A DNA stretch of 64,000 nucleotides. Source: Caulobacter sp. (GTDB lineage: Bacteria > Pseudomonadota > Alphaproteobacteria > Caulobacterales > Caulobacteraceae). Below the pieces are notes generated by a model. The model did not search any database. It was given only the letters and a program-made list of their open reading frames with translations, and was not told where the DNA came from. The translations under genes were made by a program, and so were the position numbers. How positions within the stretch are numbered: the first letter of the stretch is position 1; each line of letters opens with the position of its first letter. Positions 1 through 7,927 of the stretch are shown here, piece after piece. The stretch covers positions 62,001-126,000 of the forward strand of contig JAUXTQ010000060.1 of assembly GCA_030678995.1 (NCBI GenBank). Direction: 5' to 3'.

Positions 1-277
1 CGTAGGCCTCATAGTCCCCAAGGGAGAGTCCGAAGTTGCTGACCGGCAGCCTGATGACATCGACCCCGAAGAGCGGCACCCAGCTCGGCCACTGATAGTA
101 GACGTTTCCGGTGCCCTGGCCGGTGCCGTAGGGCGTGGTCTTCCGACTGCTCTGGACGATGTGCACCATGTTGGTGCTCACGACGCGGCGGAAGAAGATC
201 GCCGCGAGGATCGCCACGCCCAGGACCGCAAGAGCGGCGATGATCCCGAGGGATGCGAACCGAGACGTGTCAAACAT
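1..277 (-). CDS. Flotillin/SPFH-domain membrane protein, N-terminal part
   Basis: The reverse strand from the ATG at 277 reads 92 codons and runs off the window edge, so only the N-terminus is present. Residues about 9-30 form one hydrophobic membrane segment ending in a basic FFRRVV. This is followed by STNMVHIVQSSRKTTPYG and then YYQWPSWVPLFGV, the typical opening of the bacterial flotillin (YqiK-like) SPFH domain. Family members are anchored in the inner membrane and organise membrane microdomains. The protein probably continues for several hundred residues with SPFH and coiled-coil regions outside this window. Family assignment is good; the substrate or partner is unknown. Confidence 0.8.
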   Translation of the reverse strand, partial: MFDTSRFASLGIIAALAVLGVAILAAIFFRRVVSTNMVHIVQSSRKTTPYGTGQGTGNVYYQWPSWVPLFGVDVIRLPVSNFGLSLGDYEAY

Positions 278-348
278 GTCGTTCTCCGAAACCCGGCCTG
301 GCGCCGCGACCGCGCGAGTCTCCTGACCCGCCCCGGACCGCTTGTTCC

Positions 349-480
349 ATGCGGGCGACAGTCGCGGCAAGGTTGTTTGGCGCCTCGCGCCTGACCGAAT
401 GGGGCGACGACCCGTGGCAGGCGGTGATGGACATGATACGGGCGGCCAATGACGGGGACCGGGCGCAGGAGACGGTATGA
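349..480 (+). CDS. Possible 43-aa protein upstream of Nudix gene
   Basis: An open frame of 43 codons starts at an ATG and ends with a TGA that overlaps the ATG of the Nudix gene in an ATGA arrangement, which suggests translational coupling. The peptide contains WGDDPWQAVMDMIRAANDGD and matches no family I recognise. No strong ribosome binding site is seen before its start. It may be a short leader or a chance frame in GC-rich DNA. Confidence 0.25.
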   Translation: MRATVAARLFGASRLTEWGDDPWQAVMDMIRAANDGDRAQETV

Positions 481-956
481 CACAGCCACGGGCGCGGCCG
501 ACGGTCCGGCTGCTGTTGATTTCACCGCAAGGGCGTCTGCTGCTCATGCGCTTCACCGACCCCCATAACGGCGGCGGCGGCTGGTGCACCATCGGTGGCG
601 GGGTCGACGAGGGCGAAACTCTGGAAGAGGCCCTCTGGCGGGAACTGCGCGAGGAAACGGGCCTGGACGAAATGTCGCTCGGACCCAAGGTCTGGTTCCG
701 CGAGCACGACCTGATCGTCGAGGGTGAGCCCCGCCGTATGCAGGAACACTACTTCCTCGCCGAGGCGCCGCACGAGGAGGTGGTCGATCACCACTGGACC
801 GAGCTCGAACGGCAGATGGTCCTGACCATGCGCTGGTGGGCGCCCGACGAAATCGCCGCCAGCGACGAGGTGTTCTTCCCGGCCGGACTGGCCGCCCATC
901 TGCAGGCGGTGCTGGCGGGCGAGATCCCGGAGACGCCGATCATTCTGGTCGGCTGA
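477..956 (+). CDS. Nudix hydrolase
   Basis: This 159-residue protein has a complete Nudix box between G41 and L63: G-x5-E47-x7-R55-E-L-x-E59-E60-x-G62-L. The glutamates bind the metal that activates water for hydrolysis of a nucleoside diphosphate linked to another moiety. Length and single-domain layout fit small housekeeping or detoxifying Nudix enzymes, but the substrate cannot be read from the sequence. It lies upstream of a cysteine-rich secreted protein with no obvious functional link. The start overlaps the stop of a possible 43-aa frame. Confidence 0.88.
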   Translation: MTQPRARPTVRLLLISPQGRLLLMRFTDPHNGGGGWCTIGGGVDEGETLEEALWRELREETGLDEMSLGPKVWFREHDLIVEGEPRRMQEHYFLAEAPHEEVVDHHWTELERQMVLTMRWWAPDEIAASDEVFFPAGLAAHLQAVLAGEIPETPIILVG

Positions 957-962
957 TCATGG

Positions 963-977
963 TTAACCAGGTCTTAA
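963..977 (+). promoter_or_regulatory. CtrA-type binding site TTAA-N7-TTAA
   Basis: Two TTAA half-sites at 963-966 and 974-977 are separated by exactly 7 bp, the canonical spacing for the Caulobacter cell-cycle regulator CtrA. The site lies 24 bp before the preferred ATG of the cysteine-rich secreted protein (1001), so it would overlap that gene's promoter. Such a site is rare by chance in DNA of this GC content. Function is inferred. Confidence 0.5.
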
Positions 978-1000
978 CGACCCTGGCCCAGGGTCGCCCC

Positions 1001-1336
1001 ATGCGCCGCCTCGCCGCCTGCCTGATCCTCAGCCTCGCCCTCGCCGCCCCTGCCGCGGCGCAGCAGCGCCGGATTCCGGTCGCGTCTCCGGCGACGGACA
1101 CGGCGGCCCTGCGGGGTCCGGTCAGCGCCGGGCAATCACGGTTCGCCGACGTCGAGCCGGCGGAGGAGGCCCCGGCGCCAGCGGTGCCCTTCGGGTCCGC
1201 CGCCCTGGTGGTCCCGGCGCCCGACGCGCGGCAGTGCCGGATGACCTGCTCGCGGGACTACTACTTCTGCCTCGCCGGCGAGGATGACCGCTGCCCGCAG
1301 CACTGGAGCCGGTGTGTGACGGGGTGCTCGGGCTGA
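1001..1336 (+). CDS. Small secreted cysteine-rich protein
   Basis: From the ATG at 1001 the protein has 111 residues. It opens with a clear Sec signal peptide (MRRLAACLILSLALAAPAAA-QQ). The middle is rich in Pro and Ala, and the C-terminus holds six cysteines in a tight cluster (C-x3-C-x6-C-x7-C-x6-C-x3-C), suggesting a disulfide-bonded periplasmic or extracellular domain. An upstream in-frame ATG at 959 would place 14 residues before the signal and would make the CtrA-like site coding, so 1001 is preferred. I do not recognise the family. The CtrA-like site hints at cell-cycle or developmental control. Confidence 0.65.
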   Translation: MRRLAACLILSLALAAPAAAQQRRIPVASPATDTAALRGPVSAGQSRFADVEPAEEAPAPAVPFGSAALVVPAPDARQCRMTCSRDYYFCLAGEDDRCPQHWSRCVTGCSG

Positions 1337-1418
1337 GCGCTGACCCCGCGTCACCGTTGACGCGCGCGTCAACCGGCGACACCTTCACCTGAACATCGAT
1401 AACTCCGGGAGATCAGAC

Positions 1419-2786
1419 GTGGCCGAACGCCTGCCGAAGGCCTGCATCATCGGGGCCGGCTGTTCCGGTTTCACCACGGCCAAGCGGCTGAAGGACGTGG
1501 GCGTGCCCTACGACTGTTTCGAGGTCTCCGACGAAATCGGCGGCAACTGGTACTACAAGAACCCCAACGGCATGTCGGCCTGCTACGAGAGCCTGCACAT
1601 CGACACGTCCAAGTGGCGGCTGGCGTTCGAGGACTTCCCGGTCCCGGCCGACTGGCCGGACTTCCCGTCCCACGCCCAGCTGTTCCAGTACTTCAAGGAC
1701 TACGTGGCCCATTTCGGCCTGCGCGAGACGATCACCTTCAACACCGCCGTGGAGAAGGCCCGCCGCAACGCCGATGGCCTGTGGGAAGTGACTCTGTCGA
1801 CCGGCGAGACGCGGCTCTATGACGTCCTGTTCGTCTGCAACGGCCACCACTGGAGCCCGCGAATCCCGGACTATCCCGGCGAGTTCGACGGCCCGGCCTT
1901 TCACAGCCACGCCTATCGCGACCCGTTCGATCCGGTCGACATGCGCGGCAAGAATGTCGTGGTCGTCGGCATGGGCAACTCGGCGATGGATATCGCCAGC
2001 GAGCTGGCCCAGCGGCCGATCGCCAAGAACTTGTGGGTCTCCGCCCGGCGCGGGGTCTGGGTGCTGCCCAAGTACATGAACGGCCAGCCGGCGGACAAAT
2101 CGGCCCTGCCCCACTGGATGCCGCGCAAGCTGGGCCTGGCCATGGCCCGCAACGTGATCAAGAAGACGCTGGGCAGGATGGAAGACTACGGCCTGCCCAA
2201 ACCTGACCACGAGCCGCTGGAGGCCCACCCCTCCGTCAGCGGCGAGTTCCTGACCCGGGCCGGCTGCGGCGACATCAAGTTCAAGCCGGCGATCAAGGCG
2301 CTGGAGGGCAGGCGCGTCCGCTTTGAGGATGACACGGTCGAGGATGTCGACGTCATCGTCTTCGCCACCGGCTACGACATGCGCTTCCCGTTCTTCGACG
2401 ATCCGGCGCTGGTTCCCGACGCCGACCACCAGCTGCCGCTGTTCAAGCGGATGATGAAGCCGGGCATTCCGAACCTGTTCTACATGGCCCTGGCCCAACC
2501 CCTGCCGACCCTGGTGAACTTCGCCGAGCAGCAGTCCAAGCTGGTCGCCGCCTACCTGACCGGCCACTACCTGCCGCCGTCGGAGGCCGAAATGAAGGCC
2601 GTCACCGTCAAGGACGAGGAGACCCACAAAGGCCAGTACTACGCGTCCAAGCGGCACACGATCCAGGTCGACTTCGGCCTCTACTGCCACGACCTGGTCA
2701 AGGAGATCGCCCGGGGCGAAAAGCGCGCCAGGGCGGCGGGCAATGCCCTGCCCGTGAAGGCGCGGGCGGAGGCGGTGGGGGCCTGA
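1419..2786 (+). CDS. Flavin-containing monooxygenase (FMO-like)
   Basis: The 455-residue protein begins with an FAD-binding GxGxxG (G12, G14, G17). Around residues 155-165 it has the FMO fingerprint FxGxxxHxxxY (FDGPAFHSHAY), followed near residue 181 by a second dinucleotide motif (GMGNSAMD) for NADPH and near residue 314 by FATGYD. These are the landmarks of class B flavoprotein monooxygenases, which insert oxygen into N, S or ketone substrates using NADPH. The substrate is not predictable. A TetR gene lies convergently downstream beyond a palindromic element. The frame is intact and full length. Confidence 0.9.
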   Translation: MAERLPKACIIGAGCSGFTTAKRLKDVGVPYDCFEVSDEIGGNWYYKNPNGMSACYESLHIDTSKWRLAFEDFPVPADWPDFPSHAQLFQYFKDYVAHFGLRETITFNTAVEKARRNADGLWEVTLSTGETRLYDVLFVCNGHHWSPRIPDYPGEFDGPAFHSHAYRDPFDPVDMRGKNVVVVGMGNSAMDIASELAQRPIAKNLWVSARRGVWVLPKYMNGQPADKSALPHWMPRKLGLAMARNVIKKTLGRMEDYGLPKPDHEPLEAHPSVSGEFLTRAGCGDIKFKPAIKALEGRRVRFEDDTVEDVDVIVFATGYDMRFPFFDDPALVPDADHQLPLFKRMMKPGIPNLFYMALAQPLPTLVNFAEQQSKLVAAYLTGHYLPPSEAEMKAVTVKDEETHKGQYYASKRHTIQVDFGLYCHDLVKEIARGEKRARAAGNALPVKARAEAVGA

Positions 2787-2792
2787 AGCACA

Positions 2793-2858
2793 GGGACATG
2801 CACTTCAGTGCGTGTCCCTTGCCGCCAAGAGGGGACACGCACTGAAGTGCATGTCCCC
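2793..2858. repeat. REPIN-like inverted repeat, family A copy 1
   Basis: Two 26-bp arms (2793-2818 and 2832-2857) are perfect reverse complements separated by 13 bp. Each arm is itself a near-palindrome of the form GGGACA-n-GCACTTCAGTGC-n-TGTCCC. Two head-to-head small palindromes are the layout of REPINs. It sits between the converging monooxygenase and TetR genes, 6 bp after the monooxygenase stop, and may also act as a bidirectional terminator-like hairpin. Further copies lie near 10.6, 16.2 and 51.7 kb. Confidence 0.9.
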
Positions 2859-2862
2859 GGTG

Positions 2863-3525
2863 CTACGCCCCGAACGCCCGCAGGAAGGCGGCCGTATGGA
2901 ACTGCCGGTAGCGTTCCCGTTCCTCCGCGTCGCCGATCGGCAGGGCGTAGCCGACCGCGCCCAGCGAGGCCTGCAGGAAGGGCGCGAAAAACAGCCGCGC
3001 CAGGAAGCCGGGATCGTGGCCGGCGGTCAGCTCGCCCCTGGCCATGGCGCGGGCCATGGCCCCGCCCAGCACCACCAGTCCCGGCGCGAGAATCTCGTTG
3101 CGGATGAATCCGGCGATTTCCGGCCGCCGGCCGCCTTCGTCCATCGCCAGCATCAGATAGCCGCGGGTCAGGCCGCTGGCCTGCAGGTCGCCGACCCGCT
3201 GGCCAAAGCCGTCGAGCATGTCGGCCACGGGTCCTTGATGGGCCTCGATCCACTCGGCCAGCCGCCGCCAGGGAACCGCCAGGTCCTCCTCCAGCAGGGC
3301 CTCGATCAACCGGTCCTTGCCGGGGAAGTAGCGGTAGACGGCCGGCTTGGTGACGCCGGCGGCGGCGGCCACCTCGTCCATGCGCGCCGCCTCGAAGCCC
3401 TTGCGCGAGAACAGGTCTCGGGCGGCGTTGAGGATTTCCTGCGGCCGGGCGCGGGCGCGCTCGCGCCGGGCGACGGCGGATTGCCGTCGGACGGTCGCGG
3501 AAACTGCGGCGGGGCGGGCCGTCAT
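2863..3525 (-). CDS. TetR/AcrR family transcriptional regulator
   Basis: A 220-residue protein with an N-terminal TetR helix-turn-helix: ILNAARDLFSRKGF at 31-44 and the recognition region DEVAAAAGVTKPAVYRYF at 50-67. The remainder is an alpha-helical ligand-binding and dimerisation domain with no recognisable specificity. The N-terminal 25 residues are unusually Arg/Ala-rich. It is divergent from the DsbA-like isomerase gene at 3600 with about 75 bp between them, so it may control that gene as well as itself; that is inference. Confidence 0.9.
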   Translation of the reverse strand: MTARPAAVSATVRRQSAVARRERARARPQEILNAARDLFSRKGFEAARMDEVAAAAGVTKPAVYRYFPGKDRLIEALLEEDLAVPWRRLAEWIEAHQGPVADMLDGFGQRVGDLQASGLTRGYLMLAMDEGGRRPEIAGFIRNEILAPGLVVLGGAMARAMARGELTAGHDPGFLARLFFAPFLQASLGAVGYALPIGDAEERERYRQFHTAAFLRAFGA

Positions 3526-3599
3526 CGAATCTCCCGTCTGGCTCGGCTGTCAGCCTTCTGTATACTCACGGGTAACCAAAGCGAAGTCCGGAGGAAGCC

Positions 3600-4253
3600 T
3601 TGACCCTGAGCGTGGACGTTTTCTGGTCGTTTCGCAGCCCCTATTCGTGGCTGGCGACCCCGCAGCTGGTCAAACTGCAGGCGAACTACGACCTGGCGGT
3701 GCGCGTTCGACCGGTCATGCCGATCGCGGTGCGCATCGACGGTTTCTTCAAGCGGGTCAATCCGCTGTGGCCGCCCTATCTGGCGCGCGACTGCTACCGC
3801 CTGGCCCAGATGCAGGGCACGCCGTTCCGCTGGCCCCGGCCCGATCCCATCGTGATGGACATCGCCAGCGGCGAGGTGCCGAAGGACCAGCCCTATATCT
3901 ACCGCATCACCCGCATGGGCCAGGCCGCGGCGGAGGCCGGCAAGGGCCTGGAGTACATCGCCGAGGTCGGTCGGGTGATCTGGGGCGGCGAGGTCGACGG
4001 CTGGCACGAGGGCGACCATCTGGCGAAGGCCGCGCAGCGCGCCGGTCTTGATCCCGAGGCCCTCGAACGGGCCGCCCGCGACGACGCCGACCGGCTCGAC
4101 GCCGCCATCGCCGCCAACCAGCAGGCGCTGGAAACGGCCGGCCATTGGGGCGTGCCGACCATGGTGTTCGACGGCGAGCCGTTCTTCGGCCAGGACCGCC
4201 TCGACGTGCTGCTGTGGCGGATGAAGCAGAACGGGCTGCAGGCCCGCGCCTGA
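3600..4253 (+). CDS. DsbA-family 2-hydroxychromene-2-carboxylate isomerase-like protein
   Basis: Translation starts at a TTG preceded by GGAGGA at good spacing. The 217-residue protein begins with a thioredoxin-fold strand and the motif FWSFRSPYSWLA, in which serines replace the CxxC of DsbA. This is typical of HCCA isomerases and kappa-class GSTs, which use glutathione. Near the C-terminus GVPTMVFDGEPFFGQDRLD is the family's conserved cis-Pro and substrate loop. In known pathways such enzymes isomerise aromatic-degradation intermediates, but no other aromatic catabolic genes lie alongside. Divergent from a TetR gene. Confidence 0.85.
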   Translation: MTLSVDVFWSFRSPYSWLATPQLVKLQANYDLAVRVRPVMPIAVRIDGFFKRVNPLWPPYLARDCYRLAQMQGTPFRWPRPDPIVMDIASGEVPKDQPYIYRITRMGQAAAEAGKGLEYIAEVGRVIWGGEVDGWHEGDHLAKAAQRAGLDPEALERAARDDADRLDAAIAANQQALETAGHWGVPTMVFDGEPFFGQDRLDVLLWRMKQNGLQARA

Positions 4254-4329
4254 ACGCCGCGATCCGCAGGCTGTTATAGCGTCACGTTCCTCTTCCCGCC
4301 GGGCCGCGCGACCTGATAGCCTGCGGATA

Positions 4330-4953
4330 ATGAGTCACGCCGCAGTCCTATCGTCGGGAAAACGCGAACAGACCAAGGTCGCCAATCGCCGGGCGATCCT
4401 GGACGCCGCGCGCGAGGTGTTCGCCGAGCTGGGCTACGAAGTGTCCACAGTGCGCGACATCATCCGCCGCACCGGCCTGGCGTCCGGCACCTTCTACAAC
4501 TACTTCCGCTCCCGCGAGGAGGTGTTCGAGGCCCTGGCCGACGACGGCGCCGCCCGCTTCCGCCCGATCCTGCGCGCCTGCTGGGAAGCCTCCGACACCT
4601 TCGACGGCTACCTGCGCGCCGCCATCCAGGCCTATTTCGACTTCCTCGCCGACGAGCACGAGTCCTGGCAGGTGCGCCGCCCCGCCGGGGAGAAGCAGCC
4701 GCACATGCGCATCCAGACGCCGGAGATGGAGCGGGTGTTCGAGGAGGTCCGCGACGCCTTCGCCCAGGCCATCGAGCGTGGCGGCGCCCCCCGCGTGGAC
4801 GCCGACTACCTGGCCGCCGGCTGCATCGCCATCGCCCGCGAGGTCGGGGACAAGATGCTCGAGCGTCGGCCGATCGACACCGTCGCCGCCGCCGACTTCG
4901 TGGTGAAACTGATCCTGGGCGGCCTGCCCGCCCTGCCGCGCCTCGCGCCCTGA
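4330..4953 (+). CDS. TetR family transcriptional regulator
   Basis: This 207-residue regulator has a classic TetR DNA-binding domain (RAILDAAREVFAELGY at 21-36, then STVRDIIRRTGLASGTFYNYF at 39-59). The helical C-terminal domain is of ordinary size. It is co-directional with the esterase gene 13 bp downstream, so the two are probably one transcription unit and the regulator may respond to the ester substrate or product. The ligand is not inferable. Confidence 0.9.
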   Translation: MSHAAVLSSGKREQTKVANRRAILDAAREVFAELGYEVSTVRDIIRRTGLASGTFYNYFRSREEVFEALADDGAARFRPILRACWEASDTFDGYLRAAIQAYFDFLADEHESWQVRRPAGEKQPHMRIQTPEMERVFEEVRDAFAQAIERGGAPRVDADYLAAGCIAIAREVGDKMLERRPIDTVAAADFVVKLILGGLPALPRLAP

Positions 4954-4966
4954 CCTGAGAGACCCC

Positions 4967-6013
4967 ATGGCCGACCCCGCCGTCCAGAAGACAGTGCTCA
5001 AGGTCATGCTCTCCCTGCCCACGCCTATCCTGCGGATGATGTCCGGCGGGGGCGTGGTCTGGCAGGGCGGCCGCACGCTCGACCCGCGCTTCCAGTTCCT
5101 CGCCGCCGGCGCCCGGCGAATGCCGGCGATGTCGTCCCTGACGCCGGAGGAAGCCCGCGCCGGCAGCGCCGCCGGCCTGGCCATGATGGCCGGCAAGCCC
5201 GAGCCCGGTGTGCGCACCGAGAACCTGACCATGGAAGGCCCCAGCGGCCCGATCCGCCTGCGCGCCTATCGCCCGGCCGACCAGGACTCCGCGGCGCCGC
5301 TGATGGTCTTCGCCCACTTCGGCGGCGGGGTGATCGGCGACCTGGACACCTGCGACTCCTTCTGCGGGATCCTCGCCCGCATCGCCCGCACGGCGGTGCT
5401 GTCGGTGGACTATCGCCTGGCCCCGGAACACCGCTTCCCGGCCGGGCTGGACGATGTCCTGGCCGCCTATCGCTGGGGCCGGGACAATGCCGCCCGGTTC
5501 GGCGCGGCGCCGGACACGGCCGCCATCGGCGGCGACTCCATGGGCGGCAACTTCGCGGCGATCATCGCCCAGGACCTGAAGCGGGCGGGCGAGCCCCAGC
5601 CGGCCCTGCAGCTGTTGATCTATCCGGCGGTGGACGTGGCCAGCGAGACCCAGTCGATGTCCACCTACGCCGACGCCTATCCGTTGTCGGCCGACACCAT
5701 GAACTGGTTCATGGGCCACTACATGGGCCCCGACGCCGATCCGGCCGATCCGCGGCTGTCGCCGATCAAGACCCAGGATCTGTCGGGCCTGGCGCCGGCC
5801 GTGGTGGTCACCGCCGGCTTCGACCCGCTGGTCGACCAGGGGGAGACCTACGCCAAGCTGCTGAAGGACGCCGGGGTTCCGGTGATCTACCGCTGTTACG
5901 ACAGCCTGGGCCATGGCTTCACTGCCTTCACCGGGGCCATCCCCGCCGCCGACACCGCCTGCCGCGAGATCGCCGGCTTCGTGCGCCAGGCGGCGGACGG
6001 GATGCTGAAGTAG
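4967..6013 (+). CDS. Alpha/beta hydrolase, HSL-family esterase
   Basis: The 348-residue protein carries the hormone-sensitive-lipase (family IV) signature. HFGGG near residue 117 takes the place of the usual HGGG oxyanion-hole motif, GDSMGG near 188 holds the nucleophilic Ser, FDPLVD near 284 holds the Asp, and LGHGF near 315 holds the His. The fold hydrolyses short-chain esters. The N-terminal 70 residues are a probable cap. It follows a TetR gene by 13 bp and probably shares its transcript. The HFGGG variant (Phe for Gly) is slightly unusual but keeps the Gly run. Confidence 0.88.
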   Translation: MADPAVQKTVLKVMLSLPTPILRMMSGGGVVWQGGRTLDPRFQFLAAGARRMPAMSSLTPEEARAGSAAGLAMMAGKPEPGVRTENLTMEGPSGPIRLRAYRPADQDSAAPLMVFAHFGGGVIGDLDTCDSFCGILARIARTAVLSVDYRLAPEHRFPAGLDDVLAAYRWGRDNAARFGAAPDTAAIGGDSMGGNFAAIIAQDLKRAGEPQPALQLLIYPAVDVASETQSMSTYADAYPLSADTMNWFMGHYMGPDADPADPRLSPIKTQDLSGLAPAVVVTAGFDPLVDQGETYAKLLKDAGVPVIYRCYDSLGHGFTAFTGAIPAADTACREIAGFVRQAADGMLK

Positions 6014-6023
6014 GGGTGCTATT

Positions 6024-6168
6024 CTCCCTCCCCTTCATGGGGAGGGTGGACGGGCGTAGCCCGGCCGGGTGGGGGAGTGAGACGCCTCACCGACACATCC
6101 AGCACGGCCCTTTGCTTCCCCACCCTGGCCGCTTCGCGGCCTGTCCCTCCCCATGAAGGGGAGCGAGG
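6024..6168. repeat. Inverted-repeat element, family E copy 1
   Basis: Fills the 225-bp gap between the esterase and the quinone oxidoreductase. Outer arms (6024-6046 and 6146-6168) are near-perfect reverse complements built on CTCCCC-TTCATGGGGAG. Inner stems (CGGGCGTAGCCCGG and GGCCGCTTCGCGGCC) add further hairpins. The same architecture recurs near 12.1, 15.2, 53.9 and 60.55 kb. No coding function is seen. Confidence 0.8.
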
Positions 6169-6238
6169 GCGTTCCGTTTTCGGATGACTCCCGCAGCGGA
6201 AACGCTCCACAAATCCGGCCGGCATCCGGGGACCAAGA

Positions 6239-7219
6239 ATGCGCGCGCTCGTCACTGAATCTCTCGCCGCGGACTACGCCGGCTGCGTCCTGAAGGACAT
6301 CCCGGTCCCCTCGCCGGGCCCCGGGGAGGTGCTGGTCCGCGTCAGGGCGGCCAGCGTGAACTTTCCCGACCTCTTGATGACCCGGGGCGAGTACCAGATG
6401 AAGCCGCCTCTGCCGTTCGTCGGCGGGATGGAGCTGGCTGGCGAGATCGTCGGCCTGGGCGAGGGCGTCACGGCCTGGGCCCTTGGCGACGCGGTCGTGG
6501 GCGGGGCCAAGCTGGGCGGGTTCGCCGAGTTCGCCGTGCTGCCCGTCGCCGCCATTCGCCGCAAGCCCGACCGCCTGAGCTTCGCCCAGGCCGCCGCCGT
6601 CGGCGCGGCCTATCTGACCGCCTACGTCGCCCTGGTGCGCCGGGCGCGGCTCGAGCCCGGCGAGTGGGTGCTGGTGCATGGGGCGGCCGGCGGCGTGGGC
6701 CTGGCCGCAGTGGACCTGGCCAAGGCTTTGGGGGCGAAGGTCATCGCCGCCTCGGCGTCAGACGAGAAACTGAAGGTCATCGCCGAGGAATACGCCCCCG
6801 ACGCGGTGATCAATGTGACGGGCGGCTTCCGCGAACAGGTCAAAGCGATCACCGGCGGCGGGGCCAACGTGATCTACGACCCGGTCGGCGGCGACGTGTT
6901 CGACGAGAGCACCCGCTGCATCGCCTTCGACGGCCGGTTGCTGGTCGTCGGCTTTACCTCGGGCCGCATCCCGACGGTCTCGGTCAACATGCCGCTGATC
7001 AAGGGCTTCTCGGTCATGGGCGTGCGCGCCGGCGAGTACGGCCGCCGGTTCCCCGACCGGGGCCGGGAGAACGCCCAGGCGGTCTGGGACCTGGCCAACG
7101 ACGGCGTGATCCGTGCCCGCGTCCATGCCGAGCTGCCGCTGGACCGCTGGCGCGAGGCCTTCGACCTGCTTGCGGACCGCAAGGTCATCGGCAAGGCCAT
7201 TATCCGCCCGGACCTGTAA
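6239..7219 (+). CDS. Zinc-independent NADPH:quinone oxidoreductase (MDR superfamily)
   Basis: The 326-residue protein shows the medium-chain reductase plan: a GroES-like N-terminal domain (VPSPGPGEVLVRVRAASVNFPD near 22-41) and a Rossmann domain with GAAGGVGLAA near residue 149. No zinc-ligand cysteines are present where alcohol dehydrogenases have them, which fits the quinone-reductase branch. Proteins of this family reduce quinones or enoyl-type substrates with NADPH. The ATG at 6239 lies just after the family E palindrome, and no strong SD is evident. Single gene. Confidence 0.88.
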   Translation: MRALVTESLAADYAGCVLKDIPVPSPGPGEVLVRVRAASVNFPDLLMTRGEYQMKPPLPFVGGMELAGEIVGLGEGVTAWALGDAVVGGAKLGGFAEFAVLPVAAIRRKPDRLSFAQAAAVGAAYLTAYVALVRRARLEPGEWVLVHGAAGGVGLAAVDLAKALGAKVIAASASDEKLKVIAEEYAPDAVINVTGGFREQVKAITGGGANVIYDPVGGDVFDESTRCIAFDGRLLVVGFTSGRIPTVSVNMPLIKGFSVMGVRAGEYGRRFPDRGRENAQAVWDLANDGVIRARVHAELPLDRWREAFDLLADRKVIGKAIIRPDL

Positions 7220-7240
7220 GGCCTTCCCGACTCGCCGCGG

Positions 7241-7269
7241 TTGACAGGCCGGGCCTGTTCCCGTATCCA
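7241..7269 (+). promoter_or_regulatory. Candidate housekeeping promoter of rpmH-rnpA-yidC
   Basis: A perfect -35 TTGACA (7241-7246) is followed after 17 bp by TATCCA (7264-7269). The predicted transcription start is about 55 bp before the rpmH GTG. This is the only gap of size before the ribosomal protein gene, and a strong promoter is expected there. Confidence 0.6.
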
Positions 7270-7331
7270 CCCGCGCTCATTCGCGGCGGGCCCTTCCGTT
7301 GCAGATACGACCAGAATTTCGGAGCTAACCC

Positions 7332-7469
7332 GTGAGCAAGCGGACCTTTCAGCCCTCGCGTCTCGTGCGCAAGCGCCGTCACGGCTACCGTACGCGGATG
7401 GCCACCAAAAGCGGCCAGAAGATCGTTGCGCGCCGCCGCGCCAAGGGCCGCAAGCGCCTGACCGCCTAG
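7332..7469 (+). CDS. rpmH: 50S ribosomal protein L34
   Basis: A 45-residue, strongly basic protein starting at GTG: it reads [19 protein letters not shown], then [25 protein letters not shown]. This is the canonical L34 sequence and length. L34 is part of the large ribosomal subunit near the exit-tunnel region. The rnpA gene follows 50 bp downstream, the near-universal bacterial order. A strong promoter-like TTGACA-N17-TATCCA lies upstream. The GTG start makes the gene easy to overlook. Confidence 0.97.
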   Translation: MSKRTFQPSRLVRKRRHGYRTRMATKSGQKIVARRRAKGRKRLTA

Positions 7470-7518
7470 TCTTTCGCGCGCGCGTCCCCATCTGCCTCGC
7501 ATACGGGGCCGGGACGAG

Positions 7519-7920
7519 TTGGACGAGAAGCCCATCATAGAACGCATCAGGAAGCGGCCGGATTTCCTTTCGGCCGCCAAGGCGCCCTCGTGCGCCCGCG
7601 GCGCCGTGGTCGTGCAGCGCCGCGACCGTCAGGACGGCGACCCCGCGATCCGCGCCGGATTCACCGCCACCAGGAAGGTCGGCGGCTCTGTCGTTCGCAA
7701 CCGCGCCCGGCGCCGTCTGCGCGAGGCCGCGCGGCTGCTTTTGCCGCAGGCGGGGCGGCCCGGATCAGACTATGTGTTCATTGCCAGGGGCGGCGCCCCG
7801 ACGCGCCCCTGGGACCGTCTCCTTGACGATGTGAAAAGCGCGCTGTTAAGGCTCGCCGCCGATCAAGACCCTGCGTCCGCGCAACCCGCCGCGACGTCCG
7901 ATTCCTCCCGTACGGGTTAA
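7519..7920 (+). CDS. rnpA: Ribonuclease P protein component
   Basis: The 133-residue protein, starting at TTG, contains the RnpA core: [13 protein letters not shown] at the N-terminus, then [28 protein letters not shown], which is the RNR motif helix that contacts P RNA, and a C-terminal half with YVFIARG. It is the protein subunit that helps the RNase P ribozyme mature tRNA 5' ends. It lies between rpmH and yidC, 7 bp before yidC. The C-terminal tail ([20 protein letters not shown]) is a lineage extension. No yidD is found between rnpA and yidC. Confidence 0.95.
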   Translation: MDEKPIIERIRKRPDFLSAAKAPSCARGAVVVQRRDRQDGDPAIRAGFTATRKVGGSVVRNRARRRLREAARLLLPQAGRPGSDYVFIARGGAPTRPWDRLLDDVKSALLRLAADQDPASAQPAATSDSSRTG

Positions 7921-7927
7921 GCGCGAC

